A stretch of DNA of 7,969 nt from Bacilli bacterium (GTDB taxonomy: Bacteria > Bacillota_I > Bacilli_A > ML615J-28 > CAG-698). The notes under the pieces are model-generated. The model made no database searches. It was not told the DNA's origin and was given only the letters and a program-made list of their open reading frames with translations. The stretch lies in NCBI GenBank assembly GCA_028693885.1, contig JAQUUM010000017.1, positions 5,468 through 13,436 on the forward strand, read 5' to 3'. The translations under genes were made by a program, and so were the position numbers. Positions within the stretch are counted from its first letter, which is position 1; each line of letters starts with the position of its first letter. Positions 1-6,782 of this stretch are shown here, piece by piece.

Positions 1-1668
1 AAAAAAAGAAATTTGGGTGGGTTGATTTTTATTGACTTAAGAGATCGTTATGGAATTACTCAAATTGTATGCAAGCCTAATAATAATAACTATAGTATTG
101 TAGAAGGCTTGAGAAATGAATTTGTTATAAAAATAGATGGCAAAGTAATTGAAAGGGAAAGTAAGAATTTAAATATTCCTACTGGAGAAATAGAAGTTGA
201 GATTTTAGATATAGAAGTTTTAAGCGAGTCAATTAATCCACCATTAATAATAGCTGATGAAACAGATGCTTTAGAAGATATTAGAATGAAATATAGATAT
301 CTTGATTTGCGCAGACCTATAATGCAAAAAAATTTAATAATGCGTAATAATATTTGTAAATCTATTAGATCTCATTTAGATTCATTAGATTTTATAGAAA
401 TAGAAACACCAGTTTTTGGTAAATCAACCCCTGAAGGTGCGAGAGATTATTTGGTTCCTTCAAGAGTTCATCCTGGTAAGTTTTATGCTTTACCACAATC
501 TCCTCAAATGTATAAGCAGTTGTTAATGATATCAGGATTTGAAAAATATTTTCAAATAGTAAAATGCTTTAGAGATGAAGATTTAAGGGCTGATAGACAA
601 ATGGAATTTACTCAAATTGATATTGAAATGAGTTTTATAAACGAGGAAAATGTTTATAGTGTAGTTGAAGGAATGTTAAAAAAAGTAATGAAGGATGTAA
701 AAAACATTGATATTAAAACTCCTTTTCTTAGACTATCCTTCTCTGACTCACTTGCAAAATATGGAACAGATAAACCTGATACTAGGTTTGGACTCGAATT
801 AGTAAATATTTCAAAAGAAGTGGAAACCATTGAATTTAGTGTTTTTCAAAATGTACTAGCAAATAATGGAATAATAAAAGCCATAAATGTTAAGGGTAAA
901 GCAAGCCATTTTTCTAGAAAAGATATTGATGGTCTTACTGAATATGTTAAAAAATTTAATGCTAAAGGATTAGCTTGGTTTAAATATGAAGATTCGATAT
1001 TAAGTGGGGGAATTTCTAAATATATTGAACCAGTTTTTGATATAGTGAAATCAAAACTAGAAATAGCTGAGGGTGATTTAGTTTTGATAGTAGCAGATAA
1101 TGAGAATATAGTAAATCAATCTTTAGCTAATCTTAGAAATTACTTAGGAAAAGAATTAGATTTGATTGATTATAATTTATATAACTTTTTATGGATAGTC
1201 AATTGGCCTTTGTTTGAATTTGATTCTGAAGAAGGAAGGTACGTAGCAACGCATCATCCATTTACAGCACCTCATGAAGAAGATGTTAAATATTTATTAT
1301 CTGATCAAGGAAGAGTAAGAGCGAGAGAATATGATATTGTATTAAATGGGTTTGAACTTGGAAGTGGATCTATTAGAATTCATAATCAAGATTTGCAAGC
1401 TAAAATGTTCCAGGCTATAGGATTAACAGATGATGAAATCAAGCTAAAATTTGGTTATTTTGTGGATGCTTTAAAGTATGGTACGCCTCCGCATGGAGGG
1501 ATTGCATTAGGTTTGGATAGATTAGTTATGATTTTAGCAAATCTTACTTCTATTAGAGATGTTATCGCTTTTCCAAAAAGCGCTAATGCAATTTGCCCAA
1601 TGAGTGAAGCTCCATCAATTGTTTCTGAAAAACAGTTAAAAGAATTAAAATTGGAAATTAAAAAATAA
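1..1668 (+). CDS. aspS: Aspartyl-tRNA synthetase, 5' partial
   Basis: Charges tRNA(Asp) with aspartate in the cytoplasm (class II synthetase). The frame is open to the left edge: the first codons read [16 protein letters not shown], which is the anticodon-binding OB-fold of bacterial AspRS, so the TTG at 13 is an internal Leu codon and not the start. About 555 residues are visible; bacterial AspRS is usually near 590, so roughly 30-40 N-terminal residues are missing. In order: OB-fold (nt 1 to about 260); motif 1 ending in the ETP at 403-411; the [13 protein letters not shown] flipping-loop region; motif 2 [11 protein letters not shown] from 568; the bacterial GAD insertion (about 835-1110); HHPFTAP near 1252; and motif 3 GLDRL at 1510-1524 with its ATP-binding Arg at 1519. 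Oddities: motif 2 reads RQMEFTQ where RQPEFTQ is usual, and GSGSIRIH replaces the common GGGSxRIH. First visible gene of the operon; its TAA shares one base with the next ATG. Identity is very secure. Confidence 0.98.
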   Translation, partial: KKRNLGGLIFIDLRDRYGITQIVCKPNNNNYSIVEGLRNEFVIKIDGKVIERESKNLNIPTGEIEVEILDIEVLSESINPPLIIADETDALEDIRMKYRYLDLRRPIMQKNLIMRNNICKSIRSHLDSLDFIEIETPVFGKSTPEGARDYLVPSRVHPGKFYALPQSPQMYKQLLMISGFEKYFQIVKCFRDEDLRADRQMEFTQIDIEMSFINEENVYSVVEGMLKKVMKDVKNIDIKTPFLRLSFSDSLAKYGTDKPDTRFGLELVNISKEVETIEFSVFQNVLANNGIIKAINVKGKASHFSRKDIDGLTEYVKKFNAKGLAWFKYEDSILSGGISKYIEPVFDIVKSKLEIAEGDLVLIVADNENIVNQSLANLRNYLGKELDLIDYNLYNFLWIVNWPLFEFDSEEGRYVATHHPFTAPHEEDVKYLLSDQGRVRAREYDIVLNGFELGSGSIRIHNQDLQAKMFQAIGLTDDEIKLKFGYFVDALKYGTPPHGGIALGLDRLVMILANLTSIRDVIAFPKSANAICPMSEAPSIVSEKQLKELKLEIKK

Positions 1669-2342
1669 TGTTTAATAGATTTGTTAGTTTAGTTGGTGAA
1701 AGTAAATTTTTAAAAATAACTAATTTAAAGGTCGCAATAATAGGAGTCGGGGGAGTTGGAGGCGTATGCGCACTTTCCTTGGCTAGATGTGGTATAAAAA
1801 ACTTATTTTTGTGCGATTTTGATTTGGTTGAGTTGTCTAATATTAATAGACAAGTGACTGCCAATGTTGCTACCTTAGACCAGTTTAAAGTGGATGTACT
1901 TAAAAAAATGATTTTAGAAATAAATCCTGATTGTAATGTTCAAGTATATAAAGAAAGATTTAATGAAAAAAACAATTTTCTAGAAGAAATTTGCGTGGAT
2001 TATGTTGTTGATGCAATTGATGATATTGAAAACAAATTTTTCTTAATCAATTATTTATTAAGCAAAAATATTAAATTCATTAGTTCAATGGGAATGGCTA
2101 AAAAAATCGATCCGTTTAAATTAGAAATTGTAAAGTTATCAAAAACTACATATGATCCAATAGCTAAAAAAATACGTGAAAAACTAAGAAAGAATTATAT
2201 AAAAAAAGATTTTTATGTAGTTTGCTCAAGAGAAGAAGTAAAAACAAAGGAATTGGGTTCATATATTAATGTTACTGCTTATGCCGGCATACTTTTATCT
2301 CATTATATAATTAAGAAGGAAATATACGATGATTATAACTAA
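1668..2342 (+). CDS. tcdA: tRNA threonylcarbamoyladenosine dehydratase (TcdA/CsdL type)
   Basis: A ThiF/E1-like adenylating enzyme. TcdA proteins use ATP to cyclise t6A37 to ct6A in ANN-decoding tRNAs. Visible features are the nucleotide-binding glycine loop GVGGVGG (residues 26-32), an acidic residue after strand 2 (D50), the NINRQ segment with the E1-type Arg (N60, R61), VVDAIDD (114-119, D115), and the TcdA-like DPIAKKIREKLRK block (163-175) followed by a VVCSREE segment (184-190). The CxxC zinc pairs of MoeB/ThiF are absent, which favours TcdA. At 224 residues it is shorter than the usual 250-270, at both ends, but all core motifs remain. The ATG overlaps the aspS TAA by one base (TAATG); a weak GGAAA lies at 1653-1657, so translational coupling to aspS is likely. 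aspS-tcdA adjacency is, from memory, common in Firmicutes. A different ThiF-family substrate cannot be fully excluded. Confidence 0.9.
   Translation: MFNRFVSLVGESKFLKITNLKVAIIGVGGVGGVCALSLARCGIKNLFLCDFDLVELSNINRQVTANVATLDQFKVDVLKKMILEINPDCNVQVYKERFNEKNNFLEEICVDYVVDAIDDIENKFFLINYLLSKNIKFISSMGMAKKIDPFKLEIVKLSKTTYDPIAKKIREKLRKNYIKKDFYVVCSREEVKTKELGSYINVTAYAGILLSHYIIKKEIYDDYN
2313..2320 (+). promoter_or_regulatory. Ribosome binding site of the 67-residue membrane protein
   Basis: AAGAAGGA lies inside the end of tcdA, 8 bases before the ATG at 2329. Its good match and spacing are the main reason to treat the small overlapping frame as a real gene. Confidence 0.65.
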
Positions 2343-2532
2343 AATTTTGGTACAAATTGGTATTATTGTTGGCTTGATTACTATATTTTTTATTTCATAT
2401 GTAGTTAATAAAAAAATAAAAGTAGAAGGGCAAAGACAAAGTAAGTGTGAAAGTTGTTCATCACATGATTGTATATTTAAATCGTTAGAAAATGATTCAA
2501 AAAAAGAGAGTGAAAAATATGAAGAGAAATAA
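2329..2532 (+). CDS. Small single-span membrane protein with a Cys cluster, function unknown
   Basis: A 67-residue protein that I do not recognise with certainty. Residues about 6-27 form one hydrophobic transmembrane segment. A basic stretch follows (NKKIK, 27-31), which by the positive-inside rule puts the C-terminus in the cytoplasm. A Cys cluster follows (C40, C43, C48: CxxCxxxxC, with H46 between), then a charged Lys/Glu-rich tail. The layout (short N-terminal span, then clustered cysteines) recalls the FeoB-associated Cys-rich membrane proteins, but no feoB is in view and the Cys spacing differs from the usual CCxxC-type pattern, so this is only a resemblance. It overlaps tcdA by 14 bases and the dCMP deaminase start by 14 bases, and has its own ribosome binding site. 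This packing and the plausible protein design make it likely to be real. Metal binding or a thiol role is inference. Confidence 0.72.
   Translation: MIITKILVQIGIIVGLITIFFISYVVNKKIKVEGQRQSKCESCSSHDCIFKSLENDSKKESEKYEEK
2504..2510 (+). promoter_or_regulatory. Ribosome binding site that sets the dCMP deaminase start
   Basis: AAGAGAG ends 8 bases before the ATG at 2519. The in-frame ATG further upstream at 2492 has no comparable site, so 2519 is chosen as the start. Confidence 0.55.
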
Positions 2533-2992
2533 TTATATTGATTGGGATACATATTTTATGGGTGTGGCATTGCTTTCTGCTAAGAGGAGTAAAGACCCTA
2601 GTACCCAAGTAGGGGCTTGTATAGTTAATAAAAATAAAAAAATAGTAGGTATTGGGTATAATGGTTTTCCTTATGGGTGTGATGATAATGAATTTCCGTG
2701 GGAAAAAGAAGGTGAATACTTAAATGTTAAGTATCCTTATGTTGTACATGCTGAAACTAATGCAATATTGAATTCAACGACATCTTTAGAAAATTGTACG
2801 TTATATGTCTCCTTGTTTCCATGCAATGAGTGTGTAAAACTTATTATTCAATCTGGGATTAAAGAGATAGTTTTTGTTGATGATAAATATATACAAACTG
2901 ATTCTTCATTAGCGGGGCAAAGAATGTTAAAAGCTGCTAATATAAAAGTTAGAAAAATGAGTGAGTTTACGATTGAAGTAAAGGAAAAATAA
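2519..2992 (+). CDS. dCMP deaminase (DCTD-like)
   Basis: Zinc-dependent cytidine/deoxycytidylate deaminase family, predicted to convert dCMP to dUMP, the substrate of thymidylate synthase. With the start at 2519 it has 157 residues. The Zn/catalytic motif HAETNAI gives H77 (Zn) and E79 (proton shuttle); PCNEC gives the Zn ligands C102 and C105. RSKDPSTQVGACIV (23-36), GIGYNGFPYGC (44-54), the FPW at 59-61 and the KYPYVVHAE stretch (71-79) closely follow the eukaryotic DCTD / phage T4 layout. It resembles Bacillus ComEB less, because it lacks that protein's extra Cys/His segment between GYNG and HAE; for this reason no symbol is given. An in-frame ATG at 2492 would add nine residues but has no good ribosome binding site. 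The gene overlaps the preceding small gene by 14 bases, and one base separates its TAA from the next ATG. dCTP/dTTP allostery is typical of this family but is not shown here. Confidence 0.93.
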   Translation: MKRNNYIDWDTYFMGVALLSAKRSKDPSTQVGACIVNKNKKIVGIGYNGFPYGCDDNEFPWEKEGEYLNVKYPYVVHAETNAILNSTTSLENCTLYVSLFPCNECVKLIIQSGIKEIVFVDDKYIQTDSSLAGQRMLKAANIKVRKMSEFTIEVKEK

Positions 2993-2993
2993 G

Positions 2994-4091
2994 ATGCTAG
3001 AATTTTTTAAAGTAATATTTAATAAGGTTTTGAAAGCAAAAGTTTTCTATAAAATATTGGTTATTATGTTGCTTTTGCTATATATTTTTTTGATTTTTAT
3101 TACTACAAAGACTGTCAATGTTATTGCTACATATCCGGGATATATTTCTCCAGTAGGTAGCATTGTTAGTATTGATTCTAATCAAGAAAAAGGAACTTAT
3201 TATACTACTAGTGTATTACAAAATAGAAATATTTCTTTAATAGAATACTGGTTACATCAAAATAACTTTAATGTGGATTTGAAAGAATTTGATCCTATTT
3301 TAGATTTAACAACAGCTGAGGAATATATTGCTGGTGTATACTATAAAAAAAATAGTGTATCTAAAGCTCTTATTGCTGCATATAAAACGGCAAATGAAAA
3401 TAATATTGACATTGATATTAATTTTGAGTTTAAAGGAATTAGGGTAACTTCAGTTGATAAAAATTTTGATAACAGGTTAAAAGTTGGTGATTTAATAATT
3501 GAACTTAATGGAGTTGAATTAGTTAATTTTGAACAAACCAGAACGATAATTGGTGAAATTAATGATGGTGATTTAACAAGTGAAGACAATATTTCTTTAA
3601 AAGTGGTAAGAGATGAAATAGAATTAGCAGTTTTATCACCTGCGCAATTGTTAGAATCGAATTTTTACGGTATAGGTATTTATGGTGAAGCATACTATGA
3701 AGTAATAGATTCAACTCCGACATATAGTTTAGTAGATGATTTTTCATCTACTGGACCTTCCGGAGGTCTTATGCAAACATTATATATTTATGATGCTTTG
3801 ACTGAGTTTGATTTAACTTCTGGTTTAATAATTGCAGGTACTGGGACGATTGAAATAAATTATGACCCAATACTTGATGAATATCAGTTTGTAACTGGAC
3901 AAATTGGTGGTGTGAAACAAAAAATATTAACTGCTCAAAAAAATAAAGTAGATGTTTTTTTTATTCCTAGTTCAAATTATCTAGAAGCTTTTGAAGTTTA
4001 TGAAAGAATTGCTGAACCTACCTTTGAATTAGTTAGTATAGTAAATTTATATGATGCTATAGCTTGGTTGGAGGGGAGATCAAATGAATAA
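2994..4091 (+). CDS. ylbL: Membrane-anchored PDZ-Lon-like serine protease (YlbL/SepM family)
   Basis: A 365-residue protein with an N-terminal signal anchor (hydrophobic about 20-38 after basic residues), an extracellular region of about 95 residues, a PDZ domain around 140-205 (FKGIRVTSVDKNF, then LKVGDLIIELNG) and a C-terminal Lon/S16-type protease domain. The catalytic Ser is S256 in GPSGG; the catalytic Lys is in GGVKQK (K308 or K310). AGTGTIE (281-287) and VDVFFIPS (319-326) are further family signatures. Family members act outside the membrane: B. subtilis YlbL helps clear the cell-division inhibitor YneA, and streptococcal SepM trims a competence peptide. The substrate here is unknown. 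Ser-to-Lys spacing is about nine residues longer than in Lon, through an insertion near 288-300. AAGGA at 2981-2985 lies 8 bases before the ATG. The 3' end overlaps the next gene by 8 bases. Confidence 0.9.
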   Translation: MLEFFKVIFNKVLKAKVFYKILVIMLLLLYIFLIFITTKTVNVIATYPGYISPVGSIVSIDSNQEKGTYYTTSVLQNRNISLIEYWLHQNNFNVDLKEFDPILDLTTAEEYIAGVYYKKNSVSKALIAAYKTANENNIDIDINFEFKGIRVTSVDKNFDNRLKVGDLIIELNGVELVNFEQTRTIIGEINDGDLTSEDNISLKVVRDEIELAVLSPAQLLESNFYGIGIYGEAYYEVIDSTPTYSLVDDFSSTGPSGGLMQTLYIYDALTEFDLTSGLIIAGTGTIEINYDPILDEYQFVTGQIGGVKQKILTAQKNKVDVFFIPSSNYLEAFEVYERIAEPTFELVSIVNLYDAIAWLEGRSNE

Positions 4092-4500
4092 CTATACTGA
4101 AAAAAAAGAAAAAAATCTTTGGTCTAAAGGAAAAGAAGAAACTAAAAAGTTTTATGATATTAAATTTAAATTTTGGAATAATGTAAAAATATTTATAGGT
4201 GGAATTATTTTGACTATTATTTTGATACTACCTTTGGTATTTTTAGTTTATAGATTGATAAGAACTTATTTTTACGATTATACGATTTTTACACTGTTAA
4301 TCGCAATTTCATGGACTATATTAATGTTTAGCAATGGTTTATCAAATTACTTGAGTGTTAAAATTGCTAAAGGTTATGGAAAAGATCGTGATAATTTGCA
4401 AAAAATTGATGAAAATGCTATATTTTTTTATCAATTTCTAAATGTTGGATTTGCAGCATTTACTTTAATAATTTTAATTTTATTTTCAAATATAATATAA
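4084..4500 (+). CDS. Three-span membrane protein of unknown function
   Basis: A 138-residue protein that I do not recognise. The N-terminal 35 residues are highly charged, rich in Lys and Glu with aromatics (KKFYDIKFKFW), and probably cytoplasmic. Three hydrophobic segments follow at about 36-57, 66-86 and 113-136. A basic loop between spans 2 and 3 contains KIAKGYGKDRDNLQKIDE (93-110), which suggests that this loop is also cytoplasmic. No catalytic or metal-binding motif is visible. The ATG lies inside the end of the protease gene (8-base overlap), with a strong GGAGGGGA site at 4070-4077; 10 bases separate its TAA from lspA. Its position between an extracytoplasmic protease and the lipoprotein signal peptidase hints at an envelope role, but that is inference from location only. 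Confidence 0.8.
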   Translation: MNNYTEKKEKNLWSKGKEETKKFYDIKFKFWNNVKIFIGGIILTIILILPLVFLVYRLIRTYFYDYTIFTLLIAISWTILMFSNGLSNYLSVKIAKGYGKDRDNLQKIDENAIFFYQFLNVGFAAFTLIILILFSNII

Positions 4501-4505
4501 AGGAG
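4501..4505 (+). promoter_or_regulatory. Ribosome binding site of lspA
   Basis: AGGAG lies directly after the upstream TAA, 5 bases before the lspA ATG at 4511. It is one of the best Shine-Dalgarno matches in the window and fixes the lspA start. Confidence 0.75.
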
Positions 4506-4510
4506 TAAAT

Positions 4511-4981
4511 ATGTATATATTAGGGATATTATTCATAATCGTATTAACAACTGCTGATCAGTTTAGCAAACAACTAATAGTTAATAACTTGCCTTTAGGT
4601 GAATATATTAGTGTTATTCCTAATTTTCTAGAATTAACTCATACCGGTAATACTGGTAGTGCTTTCGGTATGTTTTCTGAATATACATGGCTTTTGGCAA
4701 TTATTGCTTTGATAGCACTAGTAATCTTTGGTTTTTTATTTAAACATTTAGATTTTAAGAAAAGAGTTATTTATAGTTTAGCCTTAATTTTAATTATTTC
4801 TGGAACTATTGGCAATTTTATTGATCGAGTTTTTAGAGGAGAAGTTATAGATATGATTTCTTTTATATTTGGTAATTGGAGATTTTGGACATTCAATTAT
4901 GCTGATAGTTATTTAAGTATTGGCGTTGTACTTATGTTGATAGATTTATTAATCGGAAAGAATGAATTATGGAAAAAATAA
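4511..4981 (+). CDS. lspA: Lipoprotein signal peptidase (signal peptidase II)
   Basis: An integral membrane aspartyl protease that removes the signal peptide from diacylglyceryl-modified prolipoproteins. At 156 residues it has the normal length, with four hydrophobic segments (about 2-14, 57-77, 84-102, 133-149). Conserved blocks are DQFSK (16-20), NTGSAFG (47-53; usually NTGAAFG), GNFIDR (101-106), VIDM with catalytic D114, and FNYADS with catalytic D132. The D114 to D132 spacing matches the family dyad. N47, N102 and R106 correspond to residues reported to contact globomycin in the Pseudomonas enzyme (from memory). It follows the three-span protein by 10 bases and overlaps the rluD start by 13 bases; the lspA-rluD order is widely conserved in Firmicutes. 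Identity is secure. Confidence 0.97.
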   Translation: MYILGILFIIVLTTADQFSKQLIVNNLPLGEYISVIPNFLELTHTGNTGSAFGMFSEYTWLLAIIALIALVIFGFLFKHLDFKKRVIYSLALILIISGTIGNFIDRVFRGEVIDMISFIFGNWRFWTFNYADSYLSIGVVLMLIDLLIGKNELWKK

Positions 4982-5871
4982 TTTTTAAGGTTTTAGAAGA
5001 AGATGCTAAAAAGAGAATAGACAAATATTTGGCTGAAAAAGACAAAAAACTGTCAAGAACACAAATTCAAAATTGGATAGTGTCCAATAACATTTTACTA
5101 AATGGAGAGACATGTAAATCTAATGATATTTTAAAAAAAAATGACGAAATTTGTATTACTATTCCTAAAACTGTTGAGTTGAAAGCTATTCCACAAAAAA
5201 TGGATATTGAAGTTGTCTATGAAGACAGCGATCTTTTAGTGGTAAATAAGCCTAGTGGAATGGTTGTTCATCCTGGGCATGGTAATTATGAAGGAACTTT
5301 GGTTAATGCTTTATTATATTACTGCAACGACCTTTCTGGTATTAATGGAGTATTAAGGCCAGGCATAGTTCATAGGATTGATAAAGAAACTTCAGGATTG
5401 CTTGTAGTTTGTAAAAATGATTTTACTCATAAAAATTTAAGCAAACAGTTTGCAGATAAAAATGTTACCCGAAAATATATAGCGTTAGTACATGGAGTGA
5501 TTCCGCACAATTCAGGGAAAGTAAATGCTCCAATTGGGAGAAGCGACAAAGATAGAAAAATGATGGCTGTTGTTGAAAACGGTAAAAATGCTATAACTAA
5601 TTTTAAAGTTATAAAAAGATATGAAAAGTATACATTAGTAGAGTTAATATTAGAAACGGGGCGAACTCATCAAATTAGAGTTCACATGAAATACATTGGT
5701 TTTCCGGTTGTTGGAGATAAAGTCTATGGACCTAGAAAAACAATTGGAGAAGATGGACAGTTCTTGCATGCAAAGAGTTTAGGATTTTTTCATCCTGCAA
5801 AAAAAATAGTTTTAAACTTTGATTCTGATTTGCCAAAATATTTTAATGATTTTATAGATCAATTAAAATAA
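4969..5871 (+). CDS. rluD: Large-subunit rRNA pseudouridine synthase, RluA/RluD family
   Basis: Isomerises uridine to pseudouridine in RNA, by family probably helix 69 of 23S rRNA. At 300 residues it has the normal length. It has an N-terminal S4-like RNA-binding domain (about 14-70, with KRIDKYLAEK and NNILLNGE) and a catalytic domain with DLLVVNKPSGMVVHPG (88-103), the active-site motif HRIDKETSG (135-143, catalytic D138), ARKY-like TRKYIALVHG and the C-terminal GRTHQIRVHM block. It corresponds to YlyB of B. subtilis by its place after lspA. Which uridines it modifies cannot be read from sequence; RluD is the best general name, and another RluA-family specificity is possible. The ATG lies inside lspA (13-base overlap), with GGAAAG at 4955-4960. 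Last gene of the operon, directly before a hairpin terminator. Confidence 0.93.
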   Translation: MEKIIFKVLEEDAKKRIDKYLAEKDKKLSRTQIQNWIVSNNILLNGETCKSNDILKKNDEICITIPKTVELKAIPQKMDIEVVYEDSDLLVVNKPSGMVVHPGHGNYEGTLVNALLYYCNDLSGINGVLRPGIVHRIDKETSGLLVVCKNDFTHKNLSKQFADKNVTRKYIALVHGVIPHNSGKVNAPIGRSDKDRKMMAVVENGKNAITNFKVIKRYEKYTLVELILETGRTHQIRVHMKYIGFPVVGDKVYGPRKTIGEDGQFLHAKSLGFFHPAKKIVLNFDSDLPKYFNDFIDQLK

Positions 5872-5874
5872 AAA

Positions 5875-5897
5875 AATGCTTTTGTAAAAAAAGCATT
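5875..5897. terminator. Hairpin terminator shared by convergent rluD and rnhC
   Basis: A perfect 9-base stem (AATGCTTTT at 5875-5883 with AAAAGCATT at 5889-5897) and a 5-base loop, only 4 bases after the rluD stop. Read on the minus strand it is followed by a run of T (TTTTATTTTAATT), a good intrinsic terminator for rnhC. Read on the plus strand the following sequence is only moderately T-rich (AATTCTTCTT), so it should be weaker for rluD. The right arm overlaps the rnhC stop codon at 5896-5898. The stem is AT-rich, so its strength is uncertain. Confidence 0.75.
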
Positions 5898-6774
5898 AAT
5901 TCTTCTTGATAGATTTAAAATTTAATTTCGCTATTTTGCTTAAGAAAGCTTCGCCTTTTTGCTGAATTATAGTTTTTGCTAAATCGCTTGCTTGAGTCGA
6001 AGCGCCTTTAAGTAAAGCGTATCCCGAAACTTTAGATATTTTGTTAAGATAAGCTAAGAATATGTATCTCGCAATGATGCTTGCAGCAGCAATAGCAATA
6101 TGTTTACTTTCACCTTTTTCTTCAAGAGTTATATCGGGAAAAACTTCAGTTTCGTGTAAATATCTAAAATAATTTTCTTTAGTCGTGAATCCATCGATAA
6201 TTATTTTATCAAAATTTGGTTTCATTTCTAGAATTTTTAAAATGCATTTATTGTGTAAAATTGCTTTTATTTTATTCATATTCATATTTTTAGGATCGTA
6301 GAGGCTATTGTATTTTGAATTATCAAAATAAATATAAGTATATTTCAAGTCTTTCATGAGAATAGGTGCAATTTTCATAATTGTTTGGTCCGTAAGTAGT
6401 TTGCTATCTTTTACACCCAATTTTTTCAAATTTAATATTTGTTCTTTGGGCACGAAGCAAGCAACAACAACAATTCCACCAAAAACATCTCCGGTACCTA
6501 CCTCGTCAGTCCCAATTATGGATAGATTTAGATTTGTGCTTTTTGGATTTTCATTCTCAACTTTCAAATTAAGCATTTTAGAAATGTCTAGAAAAATCTC
6601 ACTAGATTCTACACCTTGAATGGCAATAGTAAAAGTTTTATAACAAGTGATAACCGTGTTACCTATCTTAGCTCTAAAACTCGTATATTCATTCGTGTTA
6701 TTAATTTGATATTGTCTATAATAATCTACGACTTTATCAAACTGTTGGTTATTAAGTTTTAAAGTTTTAACCAC
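5896..6774 (-). CDS. rnhC: Ribonuclease HIII
   Basis: Cleaves the RNA strand of RNA:DNA hybrids such as R-loops and primers. At 292 residues it has the typical RNase HIII length. The N-terminal ~80 residues form the TBP-like substrate-binding domain typical of HIII. The catalytic domain has IIGTDEVGTGDVFGG (86-100) with D90 and E91, the HIII-specific form of the metal-binding motif, then IIIDGF with D194 and GESKHIAIAAASIIAR (221-236) with E222 where the fourth acidic ligand is expected. The start is GTG at 6774-6772. An in-frame TGA at 6789-6787 and no other start codon between them leave GTG as the only option; AGGGG lies 8 bases upstream. The gene is transcribed against the rluD operon and divergently from mutS2. 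In many Firmicutes rnhC lies near mutS2, separated by zapA, yshB and polX; here they are direct neighbours with opposite orientation. Confidence 0.95.
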   Translation of the reverse strand: MVKTLKLNNQQFDKVVDYYRQYQINNTNEYTSFRAKIGNTVITCYKTFTIAIQGVESSEIFLDISKMLNLKVENENPKSTNLNLSIIGTDEVGTGDVFGGIVVVACFVPKEQILNLKKLGVKDSKLLTDQTIMKIAPILMKDLKYTYIYFDNSKYNSLYDPKNMNMNKIKAILHNKCILKILEMKPNFDKIIIDGFTTKENYFRYLHETEVFPDITLEEKGESKHIAIAAASIIARYIFLAYLNKISKVSGYALLKGASTQASDLAKTIIQQKGEAFLSKIAKLNFKSIKKN

Positions 6775-6782
6775 GTTATCAA

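Noticed and set aside
13..15. TTG at 13 as the aspS start codon
   Set aside because: The upstream codons in frame (KKRN) continue the AspRS OB-fold consensus, so the gene extends past the left edge.
1658..1864. Minus-strand open frame opposite tcdA
   Set aside because: Low-complexity translation with no family features, fully opposite the conserved ThiF glycine loop.
2492..2518. ATG at 2492 as the dCMP deaminase start
   Set aside because: No good ribosome binding site, and nine non-conserved extra residues; ATG at 2519 has AAGAGAG at good spacing and fits the family N-terminus.
2295..2552. Minus-strand open frame opposite the small membrane protein
   Set aside because: Mirror of the plus-strand hydrophobic and Cys codons; the plus-strand frame has a ribosome binding site and operon packing.
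3341..3747. Two minus-strand open frames opposite the PDZ region
   Set aside because: Both lie opposite a well-supported PDZ-Lon protease gene and show no recognisable domain.
6356..6619. Plus-strand open frame inside rnhC
   Set aside because: It lies opposite the conserved RNase HIII catalytic motif and has no family signature.
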